This document shows, piece by piece, positions 44,687 through 52,731 of a DNA stretch of 64,000 nt (positions are counted from its first letter, which is position 1; every line of letters starts with the position of its first letter). The notes under the pieces were generated by a model. That model was given only the letters and a program-made list of their open reading frames with translations, was not told the origin of the DNA and ran no database searches. The translations under genes were made by a program, and so were the position numbers. The DNA is from Aedoeadaptatus coli (GTDB lineage: Bacteria; Bacillota; Clostridia; Tissierellales; Peptoniphilaceae), in NCBI RefSeq assembly GCF_900343085.1, contig NZ_OPYI01000002.1:1-64000 (forward strand), in the 5' to 3' direction.

Positions 44687-45944
44687 AGCGCCTCCTTATA
44701 TAGGGTTTCATTCGGTCATAGGCCCTCTTCGGCAAAGTGGCCGTCATGGTGACGCCGTCGGCGTCGTAGTCCAGGCGCTCCACCGGGTAATTGGCTTTTA
44801 AGGCCTCCACACGGTCCATTTCGTTAAAGGAAAACTTTAAGTCCACCTTTACGTAAAGGTCTTCCACTTTCTTTTGCACGGCGTCGTAAAAGTAATCGAA
44901 ATCCCTGTCGTGCTTGCAGGATCCGTAGATCACCGTCTCTTCCGCCGGCATAAAGGGCAGTTTCTTGCCCTCCATCAAATCCCTTTTATTCACGAAGAGA
45001 AGGCTCGGCACGTCGGCGGCACCCAGGTCATTTAAGAGCTTCCTGGTCGTCTCGTAGCGAAGGGCCGCATCCTCCGCCGAACCGTCGATGACGTGGACGA
45101 TGAGATCCGATTCTTTCAGCTCTTCCAAGGTGGTGTGAAAGGCCTCCACCAAGGTCGTGGGCAGGTTTGAAATAAAGCCGACGGTGTCCGTCACGTAGAC
45201 CACCAAGCCGTCGGGAAGTCGAATGCGCCGGGTGTCGGGATCCAGGGAGGCAAAGGGCATGTCTTCCACATAAACTTCCCGTCCCTTGGCATTGGATTCC
45301 TTCAAGAGCCGGTTCATTACCGAAGACTTTCCCGCATTGGTGTAGCCCACCAGGGCAATGGCCGGCACTTGCGAACTTATGCGATTCTTTCTTCCCGTGT
45401 TGCGAATCTTTCGCGCCTGTTTCAATTTCTTCTTTACACGCTGAATGTCTCCTGCGATGCGCCGGCGGTCGATTTCCAGCTTCTGTTCCCCGGGGCCCCT
45501 GGTGCCGATGCCGCCGCCTAAGCGGGAATAGTTTTTCTTGCCGATTAAGTGGCTCTTGCCGTATTCCAGCTGGGCCAAATAGACCTGGAGCTTTCCCACA
45601 TCGGTTTTCGCACGGGAAGCGAAGATGTCCAATATAAGGGCCGTGCGGTCGAGGACGTCCACTTCCAACACCTTTTCAATTTCACGCATTTGAATACCGG
45701 AGAGGGTTTGGTCGAATATGACCAAATCCACATCCTCCGCCCGGACGAAATCCTTCAGCTCCTCGAGCTTGCCCTTGCCCATTAAGGTCGCCGGATTGTA
45801 AGCGCGCACCTTCTGTTCGATGGATGCCACCACGCGGCCGCCGGCCACTTTCACCAGGGCGTTTAATTCTTTTAAACTTTCCTCGTGGTAAGTTTCGGAC
45901 TCGTCGTAAACCGACGCCGTCACCACTTTTTCTCTTTCTTCCAT
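44679..45944 (-). CDS. hflX: Ribosome-associated GTPase HflX
   Basis: 421 residues. The N-terminal nucleotide-binding domain has the Gly-rich SRLGGGIGTRGPGEQKLEIDRR linker, then the G domain with G1 GYTNAGKSS, G3 DTVGF and G4 NKRD. HflX splits stalled 70S ribosomes under stress. AGGAGG precedes the ATG. It is transcribed divergently from the PBP1A-like gene. Confidence 0.95.
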   Translation of the reverse strand: MEEREKVVTASVYDESETYHEESLKELNALVKVAGGRVVASIEQKVRAYNPATLMGKGKLEELKDFVRAEDVDLVIFDQTLSGIQMREIEKVLEVDVLDRTALILDIFASRAKTDVGKLQVYLAQLEYGKSHLIGKKNYSRLGGGIGTRGPGEQKLEIDRRRIAGDIQRVKKKLKQARKIRNTGRKNRISSQVPAIALVGYTNAGKSSVMNRLLKESNAKGREVYVEDMPFASLDPDTRRIRLPDGLVVYVTDTVGFISNLPTTLVEAFHTTLEELKESDLIVHVIDGSAEDAALRYETTRKLLNDLGAADVPSLLFVNKRDLMEGKKLPFMPAEETVIYGSCKHDRDFDYFYDAVQKKVEDLYVKVDLKFSFNEMDRVEALKANYPVERLDYDADGVTMTATLPKRAYDRMKPYIRRRYV

Positions 45945-46038
45945 GTTGCCTCCTGCCTAAGCTTCTTTTTAAATATACACAACCTTCTACTTCTACGCAA
46001 CAATGGGCCATGATATAATGGCAAAAAAGGGGGTTTCC
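45945..46038. promoter_or_regulatory. Divergent promoter region hflX / PBP1A-like gene
   Basis: For the plus strand a perfect TATAAT lies at 46014-46019, with no good -35 at 17 bases, so an activator may be needed. For hflX the minus strand offers TATATT with a poor TTGCGT 17 bases upstream. The plus -10 rules out translation starts before 46020 for the PBP-like gene. Confidence 0.5.
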
Positions 46039-48828
46039 ATGGGGATTAAACATACACTTCGCCGCAAAAAAACATGGCAAATGCTTCTCGCGGCCATCTT
46101 ATTTCTTCTCGTTCTCTTGGCGGGCATCTTGGCCATATGGATCGTGTCCATAATGAAGGACTTGCCGTCGGTTGATTTCAACGACTTAACCACGTCCATT
46201 CCGCAAACATCGTACATACTCGATGCCGAGGGCAATCCCATCGACGAGGTGGATCCTTCCGTCTTCAGCGAAAACATTTCCGTCGATCAGGTGCCGGATC
46301 ACGTGAAGGAGGCTTTTCTCGCCGTGGAAGATCGCAGCTTTTACAAGCACCACGGCTTGGATTTGCGCCAATTGGGCGCGAGTATCCTGACCAATGCAAA
46401 AAGCGGCGCCATCGAACGGGGCGGTTCCACCATCACCCAGCAATTGGTAAAAAACGTCTACTTAAGCAGCGAACAGTCCTTGGATCGAAAGATCAAGGAG
46501 GCCTACCTGACCTTGGGCATGGAGGAAAAATTGGGAAAAGATGCAATTTTAGAGGCCTATCTGAACCGAGTGGATTTGGGCTTGGGTAGCCAAGGCATCG
46601 AGGCGGCGAGCAATGCCTATTTTTCCAAACACGCCAAAGACCTGACCGTGGAAGAAGGGGCTCTTTTGGCGGGCATCGTAAAATCCCCCGCCTCCTACCA
46701 ACCGATTAAGCGGATTCCCACGGAAGAAAACGACGGCGCCGACATCATCGCCACGCAAACCATCGGCGATCGCTCCTATGATTTAATTGAAAACCCCCGT
46801 GCCGAGGAACGAAAAAAAGTGGTGCTCCGCGCCATGGCCCAAGCCGGCTACATCACGGCGGAGGAGGCAAAGAGCTACGCGCAAATTCCCATTTCCTTTA
46901 TGCCGAAAGAAAATCCCCCCTCCCCTTACTCTTCCTACGTGGCCGACGTAATTTCCGACGAAGCCGCCCATATTCTTGCGAAGATCAGCCACATGGACAT
47001 ACAGGCCGCGGAAAAACAGGTCCGCGAAGGAGGGCTCACCATCCACTCCACCATCGTGGGGGATTTCCAGAAAAAAATGGATGCCCTCTTCGACGCCTAT
47101 CCCGACCTCATCGCCCGCGGAAAAAACAGGGGCGCGAACTTCGTGGACTTCACCACCGACGAAAATAACCGCATGATCGACGAGGAAGGCCACGTGCTCT
47201 ACTACCCCTACGACGCCCTCTTCGACGAGAAGGGCAAGATGCATCTTCCCGCCGGCGCCTTCACGAAAACCGACGGCGGATTGGAAATCGACGGCGAATA
47301 CTTTACTGAATCAAACGGCAATCTTCTTTTGAAAAATCTCTATTACTTAGACGAAAACGGCAATCTCCGCACCGTGGCCGGCGCCGGAACCCTGTTTCAG
47401 GCGGGCGATTTAAAAAATCCGGACACCCTGCTCCTTCAGGGCGAACTCTACGAGGCCTATAAAGACGCCATCGAAATCACGGAAGAAGAGCTCGTCCTTC
47501 CCGCGGATCTGTTCATTCTGCCTGAAAAAGGCAGCCTGCAGCCGCAATCGGCGGCGATCATCGCCGACAATACCACCGGCGCCGTCGTGGCCCTCGCCGG
47601 AGGCAACGACTTAAAAGATCCCGCCCGTCTCCGCTACAATCACCTGACGAGCAAGCGACAACCGGGCACCGCCATCGTGCCTTTAACCACCTACCTCGCC
47701 GCCTTAAGCGAAGGCGACACCCTGGCCACCTCCTACGACGACACGCCCATGCACGTCGACGGAATCCTGTGGCCCAATGCCGATTCCTTCTACGGCTACG
47801 ACGTTCTGGCAGACGGCGCCGCCAACACCCGATTAGCCATCAGCGGAAAAATTCTGGAACGCTACGGCTTCGATCCCGTATTGAAAAATCTGAACCGCCT
47901 CGGCCTCTATAAGGGAGAGCGGCAAGACGACGCCGTAAAGACGCCCAAGGAAAATGCCAAGCGCCACGACATGACCTACGACGCCATGGCGGCGGGAAAT
48001 TTCGTGGACGGCATGAATCTTATGGCTTTAACAAACAGCTACGCCCGCATCGCATCGCCGAGCGTATCCGACAATTACACCGTACAAAAGATTACCGACC
48101 GCAAGGGCCGCGTCCTTTACGAACACGGAAAGACCGCGGCAAAGGACATCCATCGAGAAGACGCCCTCCTTCGCTACGCCCTGGGCCGTTCACCCCTGGC
48201 CGAAAATCTTCGCGCATCGGGCTACGACGCCTTTGCCGTTTCCGGCACAAATAAGTATCGCGCCGATTACTTCGCCCTGGGCGCCACGCCTCGATACACC
48301 TACGGCCTGTGGATGGGCAACGACCTTCAAAAAATCGCCTTAGCCGGAGATCGCTCCCTTACAGAAAGCCTGTACGCTTCCCTCGTGGCCATCCCGGGGG
48401 ACGGAACGCCTTGGGAGCTTCCGGCGGATTTCGAAATGCACGAAGTGAGCGACAAGACCGGCCTCTTGGCCACCACCTACGCTCGCAGAGCCCGCTCCAC
48501 GGTGACCCTGCCCTTCTTGCCGAACACGGCGCCGACAAAGGAAACGCAAAACTACACGCGAAAACTCATCTGCTCCGTCTCCGGTCAATTGGCCTCCACC
48601 TACTGCCCCTATGAAACCATTACCTACGGCTACCACTTCGTGCGGCCCAAGGGCTACGATCCGAAAGCATTCAACGGCATTCTGCCCAAGGACTACTACA
48701 CCCTGCCCTCGAACTATTGCCAAGTGCACACCAAGGAATGGTACGATCAGGAAACACAAAAGGCCAATGAAGACGAACAGGATCAGGACAACGATAACGA
48801 CCAAAACAGGGATACCCATCGCCGATAA
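46039..48828 (+). CDS. PBP1A-type protein: intact glycosyltransferase, degraded transpeptidase
   Basis: 929 residues from ATG 46039 (GGGGG site; upstream ATGs overlap the -10). One membrane helix (about 15-38) precedes a GT51 domain with its motifs intact: EDRSFYKHHG (catalytic Glu97), GGSTITQQLVKN (128-139), RKIKE and ILEAYLN. The C-terminal domain aligns as a class A PBP transpeptidase but lacks its catalytic residues: SxxK reads TAIV (544-547), SxN reads AAN (594-596) and KTG reads VSG (734-736). It should polymerise glycan strands but not cross-link them. A Cys pair and an acidic tail end the protein. Confidence 0.9.
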   Translation: MGIKHTLRRKKTWQMLLAAILFLLVLLAGILAIWIVSIMKDLPSVDFNDLTTSIPQTSYILDAEGNPIDEVDPSVFSENISVDQVPDHVKEAFLAVEDRSFYKHHGLDLRQLGASILTNAKSGAIERGGSTITQQLVKNVYLSSEQSLDRKIKEAYLTLGMEEKLGKDAILEAYLNRVDLGLGSQGIEAASNAYFSKHAKDLTVEEGALLAGIVKSPASYQPIKRIPTEENDGADIIATQTIGDRSYDLIENPRAEERKKVVLRAMAQAGYITAEEAKSYAQIPISFMPKENPPSPYSSYVADVISDEAAHILAKISHMDIQAAEKQVREGGLTIHSTIVGDFQKKMDALFDAYPDLIARGKNRGANFVDFTTDENNRMIDEEGHVLYYPYDALFDEKGKMHLPAGAFTKTDGGLEIDGEYFTESNGNLLLKNLYYLDENGNLRTVAGAGTLFQAGDLKNPDTLLLQGELYEAYKDAIEITEEELVLPADLFILPEKGSLQPQSAAIIADNTTGAVVALAGGNDLKDPARLRYNHLTSKRQPGTAIVPLTTYLAALSEGDTLATSYDDTPMHVDGILWPNADSFYGYDVLADGAANTRLAISGKILERYGFDPVLKNLNRLGLYKGERQDDAVKTPKENAKRHDMTYDAMAAGNFVDGMNLMALTNSYARIASPSVSDNYTVQKITDRKGRVLYEHGKTAAKDIHREDALLRYALGRSPLAENLRASGYDAFAVSGTNKYRADYFALGATPRYTYGLWMGNDLQKIALAGDRSLTESLYASLVAIPGDGTPWELPADFEMHEVSDKTGLLATTYARRARSTVTLPFLPNTAPTKETQNYTRKLICSVSGQLASTYCPYETITYGYHFVRPKGYDPKAFNGILPKDYYTLPSNYCQVHTKEWYDQETQKANEDEQDQDNDNDQNRDTHRR

Positions 48829-48886
48829 AGCTCCCTTGCGTAAACGCCCCACCCTTCGGGTATGTAGTCTTAAGAAGGAGGCGCTT

Positions 48887-49033
48887 ATGAAACTATCGAA
48901 AATCGTGAAATTTGCAGCCATGTCCAAAGGTGCCAAGGTAGGCGCCAAGGCCATGCAGAAAAAGCCCGTGCGCAAAGCCACGGCAAGCTTTATAAAAAGC
49001 TACGCCCTGTGGAAGTTTATTCGCAGAAAATAA
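48887..49033 (+). CDS. Small basic protein, 48 residues
   Basis: ATG 48887 stands 6 bases after AAGGAGG and the frame ends TAA at 49033, just before a terminator. The product is rich in Lys/Ala with KGAKVGAKAMQKKPVRKA in the middle and ends SYALWKFIRRK. It has no clear membrane helix; an amphipathic helix that lies on the membrane is possible. It follows the PBP1A-like gene by 58 bases on the same strand and may be co-transcribed. I do not recognise a family. Confidence 0.6.
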   Translation: MKLSKIVKFAAMSKGAKVGAKAMQKKPVRKATASFIKSYALWKFIRRK

Positions 49034-49037
49034 AATC

Positions 49038-49066
49038 AGCCCTCGCCGATGAAGCGAGGGCTTTTT
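49038..49066. terminator. Terminator between the small protein and folD
   Basis: AGCCCTCGC and GCGAGGGCT form a perfect 9-bp stem; TTTTT follows on the plus strand. On the minus strand the tail is TGATTTTATTTT, so it probably also ends folD transcripts. Confidence 0.85.
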
Positions 49067-49078
49067 CATGGAAAAAAT

Positions 49079-49900
49079 CTAGTCGAGAAACATATTGTCC
49101 AGCAAAAGTAAATTGGTGAGGCTGCCAACGCCGCCGGGCACGGAAGTCACCAAATGCGCCTTGTCCACGACCGCGTCGAAGTCCACGTCGCCGGTTAATT
49201 TTCCGCTCTCGTCGAAGGCGATGCCGCAGTCGATAATGCACTGATCCTCGCCTACAAAATCCGCCGTCACCCAGCGGGACTGCCCCGTGCCGTAAACCAC
49301 CACGTCGTATTCTCTCGCCAGGCAAGGAATGTCTTTCGTGCGGGAATGGCCAACAGTTACCGTGGCGTTTTTATCTAAAAGCATCATAGCCAGAGGCTTG
49401 CCGATGACCATGGAGCGGTTAATAATCAACACACGCTTCCCTTCCAATTCCCCCATGGCCTCTGCGATCATAAGGGCGCTTTTCGCCGTGGCGGGCATGA
49501 TCTTTCCCTGCCCCGTAAAAATTTTCCATTGATTCAAGGGGCTCAGGCAGTCGATGTCTTTTTCCGGTTGAATGGCGCTGTCAATGGTTTCGGCATCTAA
49601 ATGCTTGGGCAGGGGATGGAAAATCAAGATCCCGCCGATGCCCTCGTCCCGATTGCCGCGCTTCACTTCCGATAAAATCTCGCTCTCCCCGACCGTGTCG
49701 GCGAAGGCAGTGACCTCCACGTCGATGCCCACTTTTTCCGCCGATTTCTTAATGGAATTTTCGTAGCTGATATCCGCCTTTTTGTCGCCGACGCGAAGGA
49801 TTAAGAGTTTGTATCCGATCCCTCTCTCCTTTGCGAGGGCGGCTTTTTTCGTCAAGTCACCTAGAAGCTGCTCCCGCAGCGGGCTTACGTCAAATTTCAT
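49079..49900 (-). CDS. folD: FolD-like methylene-THF dehydrogenase/cyclohydrolase, divergent active site
   Basis: 273 residues, the usual length, with the NADP domain recognisable (INRSMVIGKPLAMMLL, GHSRTKD, VTSVPGGVGSLTN). In the catalytic domain the YxxxK motif reads Y46-E-N-S-I50-K-K, the usual VQLPLP reads IFHPLP (Gln replaced by Phe94), KDVDG reads KDIDC, and PCTP reads PATA. A divergent clostridial FolD branch also has FRPLPKH-type sequence, so the enzyme may still be active with shifted residues. AGGAGG precedes the ATG. Confidence 0.85.
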   Translation of the reverse strand: MKFDVSPLREQLLGDLTKKAALAKERGIGYKLLILRVGDKKADISYENSIKKSAEKVGIDVEVTAFADTVGESEILSEVKRGNRDEGIGGILIFHPLPKHLDAETIDSAIQPEKDIDCLSPLNQWKIFTGQGKIMPATAKSALMIAEAMGELEGKRVLIINRSMVIGKPLAMMLLDKNATVTVGHSRTKDIPCLAREYDVVVYGTGQSRWVTADFVGEDQCIIDCGIAFDESGKLTGDVDFDAVVDKAHLVTSVPGGVGSLTNLLLLDNMFLD

Positions 49901-49913
49901 TTTTCCCTCCTAT

Positions 49914-49938
49914 TAAAAAAGAGCGGCGAACCGCTCTT
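49914..49938 (-). terminator. Terminator after the NlpC/P60 gene
   Basis: AAGAGCGG and CCGCTCTT form a perfect 8-bp stem with a TTCG loop on the minus strand, followed by TTTTTT minus the stem overlap. A stable TTCG tetraloop hairpin. Confidence 0.88.
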
Positions 49939-49953
49939 CGTGTTTCTGCTTAA

Positions 49954-51027
49954 TTATAACACGCGCGTTGCGTTCACAAAACGGGAGTTATAATACTTTT
50001 CAGATAATTTATTTTGTTTTACCCGTCCGCTGCCGCTGTTGGCGTGGATGAAGGTATCGTCGCCGATGTAGATGCCGACGTGGCTGACGCCCTTGCCCGT
50101 GGTGTTAAAGAAAATCAAATCGCCCGGTTGCAATTGGGAGCGATCCACTTGAGCGCCCACTTGGGATTGTGCGGAAGAGGTTCTGGGAAGGGAAATTCCC
50201 AATTCGTTGACGTAGATGGCATACACGAGGCCGGAGCAGTCGTAGCCGCCGTCGCCGGTGGCGCCCCATACGTAGGGAGAACCCATTTTGCTGAATGCCG
50301 AGTCGATGACTTGTTGTGCCTTCGCGCCGTCTACTTTCGGTGCAATGGCCACGGGTTCGGCGATCTTCTTGACCGGCGCTTGCTTTTGAATGACTTCACG
50401 TTGCACGGCCTTCACGCCGCCTTCGCCGAAGTCCAAGTAGTTGGGATCGATTTGGAAGTCCTTGCCTTCTTCGTCGAGAATAATGAAGAGGCCGTCTTTG
50501 TAGCTGACTACATTCACCGATTGGTTTTTAGCCAGTTGGTAAACGCCGTTGGCATTTTCAAGTTTTAAATTTTGTTTCACCTTGGCCGGGGTCATGTGAG
50601 ACCCTTCGATGGGTTCGATGAATTTGTTTTCAACGGAACCGAAAAGGCCGTCTTCCGTATTTACCGCTACCGTGTTCGGGTAGTGCTTAACCGTTTGAAG
50701 GGTTTCGCCGATAAAGAGGTTGCGAACGACCTTGCCGTCTTTCTTCAAGATGGCATTTTTCTTTACCGTGTAATATTGAGGTTTGCTTTCGGTAACCAAG
50801 ATCTTTTCCTTGGGAACGGTGACCTTGGCATTGCCCTTTTGGACTATGTAGCCGCGATCGTTGGAATCGACGATATTTGCTTGTTCTTCCACGGCAAATT
50901 TCAATTCGCTGCCGCTATACAATGTGGTGTTATGATCCTGCACGAAAACGCCGGTATCTCGAAGGCCTACGATCGAAATGATTGCCAATGCAGTCGTTCC
51001 GACGGCAAGCTTGAACTTGTGACTCAT
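49954..51027 (-). CDS. Secreted NlpC/P60 cell-wall endopeptidase
   Basis: 357 residues. An N-terminal signal/anchor (about 5-22), two SH3-like regions (about 82-140 and 150-200), a linker, and the NlpC/P60 domain (about 235-357) with catalytic Cys264 in YDCSGL, His316 in SHVGIYIG and His328 in FIHAN. It should cut stem peptides outside the cell. AAGGAG precedes the ATG. Promoter-proximal repeats match the WalR consensus, as expected for a wall hydrolase under WalRK control. Confidence 0.93.
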   Translation of the reverse strand: MSHKFKLAVGTTALAIISIVGLRDTGVFVQDHNTTLYSGSELKFAVEEQANIVDSNDRGYIVQKGNAKVTVPKEKILVTESKPQYYTVKKNAILKKDGKVVRNLFIGETLQTVKHYPNTVAVNTEDGLFGSVENKFIEPIEGSHMTPAKVKQNLKLENANGVYQLAKNQSVNVVSYKDGLFIILDEEGKDFQIDPNYLDFGEGGVKAVQREVIQKQAPVKKIAEPVAIAPKVDGAKAQQVIDSAFSKMGSPYVWGATGDGGYDCSGLVYAIYVNELGISLPRTSSAQSQVGAQVDRSQLQPGDLIFFNTTGKGVSHVGIYIGDDTFIHANSGSGRVKQNKLSEKYYNSRFVNATRVL

Positions 51028-51122
51028 GTGGTAACAACACTCCTTATAAAATACTTCGCTTTGGATGGCCCGCGTGCGGGCGATTCCATTCGAAATTAGA
51101 TTTTTCTTAATGATCTTTTGAA

Positions 51123-51151
51123 ATTATAACACAGTTGGTTACAGAATGTAA
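51123..51151 (-). promoter_or_regulatory. Promoter of the NlpC/P60 gene
   Basis: A perfect TATAAT (51128-51123) on the minus strand with a poor -35 (TTACAT at 51151-51146, 17-base spacing). A weak -35 together with upstream repeats suggests an activated promoter. The leader is about 90 bases. Confidence 0.6.
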
Positions 51152-51170
51152 TAATTTGAGACGTCTTTTA

Positions 51171-51187
51171 TGTTACTTCTCTGTTAC
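51171..51187 (+). promoter_or_regulatory. WalR-like box upstream of the NlpC/P60 gene
   Basis: TGTTAC-TTCTC-TGTTAC fits the WalR consensus TGTWAH-N5-TGTWAH at all 12 defined positions. It is centred about 53 bases upstream of the -10 of the NlpC/P60 gene and oriented opposite to that gene. A third GTTACA half-site lies at 51138-51143 in the -35 region. Confidence 0.6.
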
Positions 51188-51237
51188 AGTTCTATGACTT
51201 TTTATTTCTTTTTTAACAACCTTCTCTTTCACCAAAT

Positions 51238-51267
51238 GTGACTTCAGAGCCTCTTCAATGGTATACT
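51238..51267 (+). promoter_or_regulatory. Promoter of mgtE
   Basis: GTGACT (51238-51243) and TATACT (51262-51267) are 18 bases apart. The leader is about 25 bases, too short for a magnesium riboswitch. Confidence 0.6.
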
Positions 51268-51297
51268 GTTTATGTACCATCCGGGAGGTGACAGACT

Positions 51298-52656
51298 ATG
51301 GAATATGAGTCCGATTACAATTTATTAAAAGAAAAGATCGACGCCTGCATCACAGAGGGCAGCATACAAAACGCCAAGGAGATCTTCGATTCCTACCACT
51401 CCGTCGATATCGACGAGGTGTTGGAGGATTTGGATTCGGCGGATCTTCAGTACTTTCTCTTTATGTTGGATCCGGAAGAGATCGCCAATCTCATCGAAAA
51501 TGCCGAAGAAGAGCTTCAGGTGAAGATGGCCGGTTTCTATTCGACGAAAGAGCTCATCGACATTTTCAGTTACATGACCAATGCGGATGTCGCCGATTTA
51601 TTGGGGCTTTTGCCCACGATTAAACGCAAAGACATTCTAAACTATATGAAGAAAAGCGAATCGAATATTCTCAAGATGATCTTGTCCTATGACGACGACA
51701 GCGCCGCCGGGATTATGACCACGGAGTTTATTTCCCTGAAACAATCCCTTACCGTGCGGGAAGCCCTTTTAAAGATCAAGGAGATCGCCCCTACGACGGA
51801 AATTATCGAATCCATTTTTATTACGGATAATTTGCACCGCCTCCAGGGCATCGTCGATTTGCGGGAGATCCTCGTGGCGCCGGGCTTTAAGCCTTTGGCC
51901 GATCTCGTGGAGACCCACCCCTTTTTCGTCTATGCGGATCAGGATCAGGAAGAGGCGTCGAATTTAATTTACAAATACGACTTAAAGTATTTGCCCGTCG
52001 TCAATAAAAACGAGGCCATCCTCGGCGTCATTACCTCAGACGACATCATCGACGTTATGGAAGAAGAACATAACGAAGACATCTTGGCCATCGGTGGGGT
52101 TTCCAAAGACGAAGAATTCGACTCCAATTTCTTCCACTCCGTAAAAAGCCGCCTGCCCTGGCTCGTGATCAATCTCTTTACGGCCTTTATGGCATCGGCG
52201 GTGGTCAGCATGTTTGAAGACACCATCAGCCAAGTGGTGGCCCTTGCCGCCGCCATGCCCATCGTCACGGGAATGGGAGGAAACGCCGGCAATCAAGCCC
52301 TCTCCATCGTCTTGACCAGTTTGGCCCGCGACGAAATCAGTTTGGAAGAAGACCTTCCTCTGATTTTAAAGGAGATCGGCCTGGGAGTTTTCGACGGCGC
52401 CGTCATCGGCTTTTTCGCCGGAGTCGTCTTGTATTTGAAGTACCACAATGTGTATTTAGGCCTGATTATCTTCGCCGCCATGATTTTAAACATGGTCATC
52501 GCCGGCATCGTCGGCTTCCTTTTGCCCCTCTTGTTCGACAAGTTGAAAATCGATCCGGCCATTTCCTCGCCGATTTTTCTCACCACATTCACCGACGTAT
52601 GCGGCTTTTTTATCTTCCTCGGCCTGGCTTCCACCCTACTGCACAAATTGGTTTAA
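51298..52656 (+). CDS. mgtE: Magnesium transporter MgtE
   Basis: 452 residues. A superhelical N domain (about 1-130) and a CBS pair (about 130-255, DDDSAAGIMTTEFISL at the junction) sense cytoplasmic Mg2+, followed by a plug helix and five membrane helices (about 285-450) with the pore sequence PIVTGMGGNAGNQ. GGGAGGTG precedes the ATG. A single-gene unit flanked by its own promoter and terminator. Confidence 0.96.
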   Translation: MEYESDYNLLKEKIDACITEGSIQNAKEIFDSYHSVDIDEVLEDLDSADLQYFLFMLDPEEIANLIENAEEELQVKMAGFYSTKELIDIFSYMTNADVADLLGLLPTIKRKDILNYMKKSESNILKMILSYDDDSAAGIMTTEFISLKQSLTVREALLKIKEIAPTTEIIESIFITDNLHRLQGIVDLREILVAPGFKPLADLVETHPFFVYADQDQEEASNLIYKYDLKYLPVVNKNEAILGVITSDDIIDVMEEEHNEDILAIGGVSKDEEFDSNFFHSVKSRLPWLVINLFTAFMASAVVSMFEDTISQVVALAAAMPIVTGMGGNAGNQALSIVLTSLARDEISLEEDLPLILKEIGLGVFDGAVIGFFAGVVLYLKYHNVYLGLIIFAAMILNMVIAGIVGFLLPLLFDKLKIDPAISSPIFLTTFTDVCGFFIFLGLASTLLHKLV

Positions 52657-52680
52657 TTTCTTATTATTCAAAACACATGC

Positions 52681-52714
52681 AAAAACCGAAGGCGCTCGCT
52701 GCCTTCGGTTTTCT
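52681..52714. terminator. Bidirectional terminator between mgtE and the SLH gene
   Basis: AAAACCGAAGGC and GCCTTCGGTTTT form a 12-bp stem around a short loop with A/T tracts on both sides, so it serves both convergent genes. Confidence 0.9.
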
Positions 52715-52731
52715 CATTCTATGAACTAGGA

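Noticed and set aside
48611-49033. 140-residue frame ending in the small basic protein
   Set aside because: Its first 92 residues overlap the PBP1A-like gene in another frame; the ribosome binding site is at the internal ATG 48887.
51028-51297. c-di-AMP (ydaO-type) riboswitch before the NlpC/P60 gene
   Set aside because: Such genes often carry one, but the leader after the -10 is only about 90 bases and I see none of the conserved sequence blocks.
51241-51297. Magnesium-sensing riboswitch before mgtE
   Set aside because: The leader is only about 25 bases after the predicted start.
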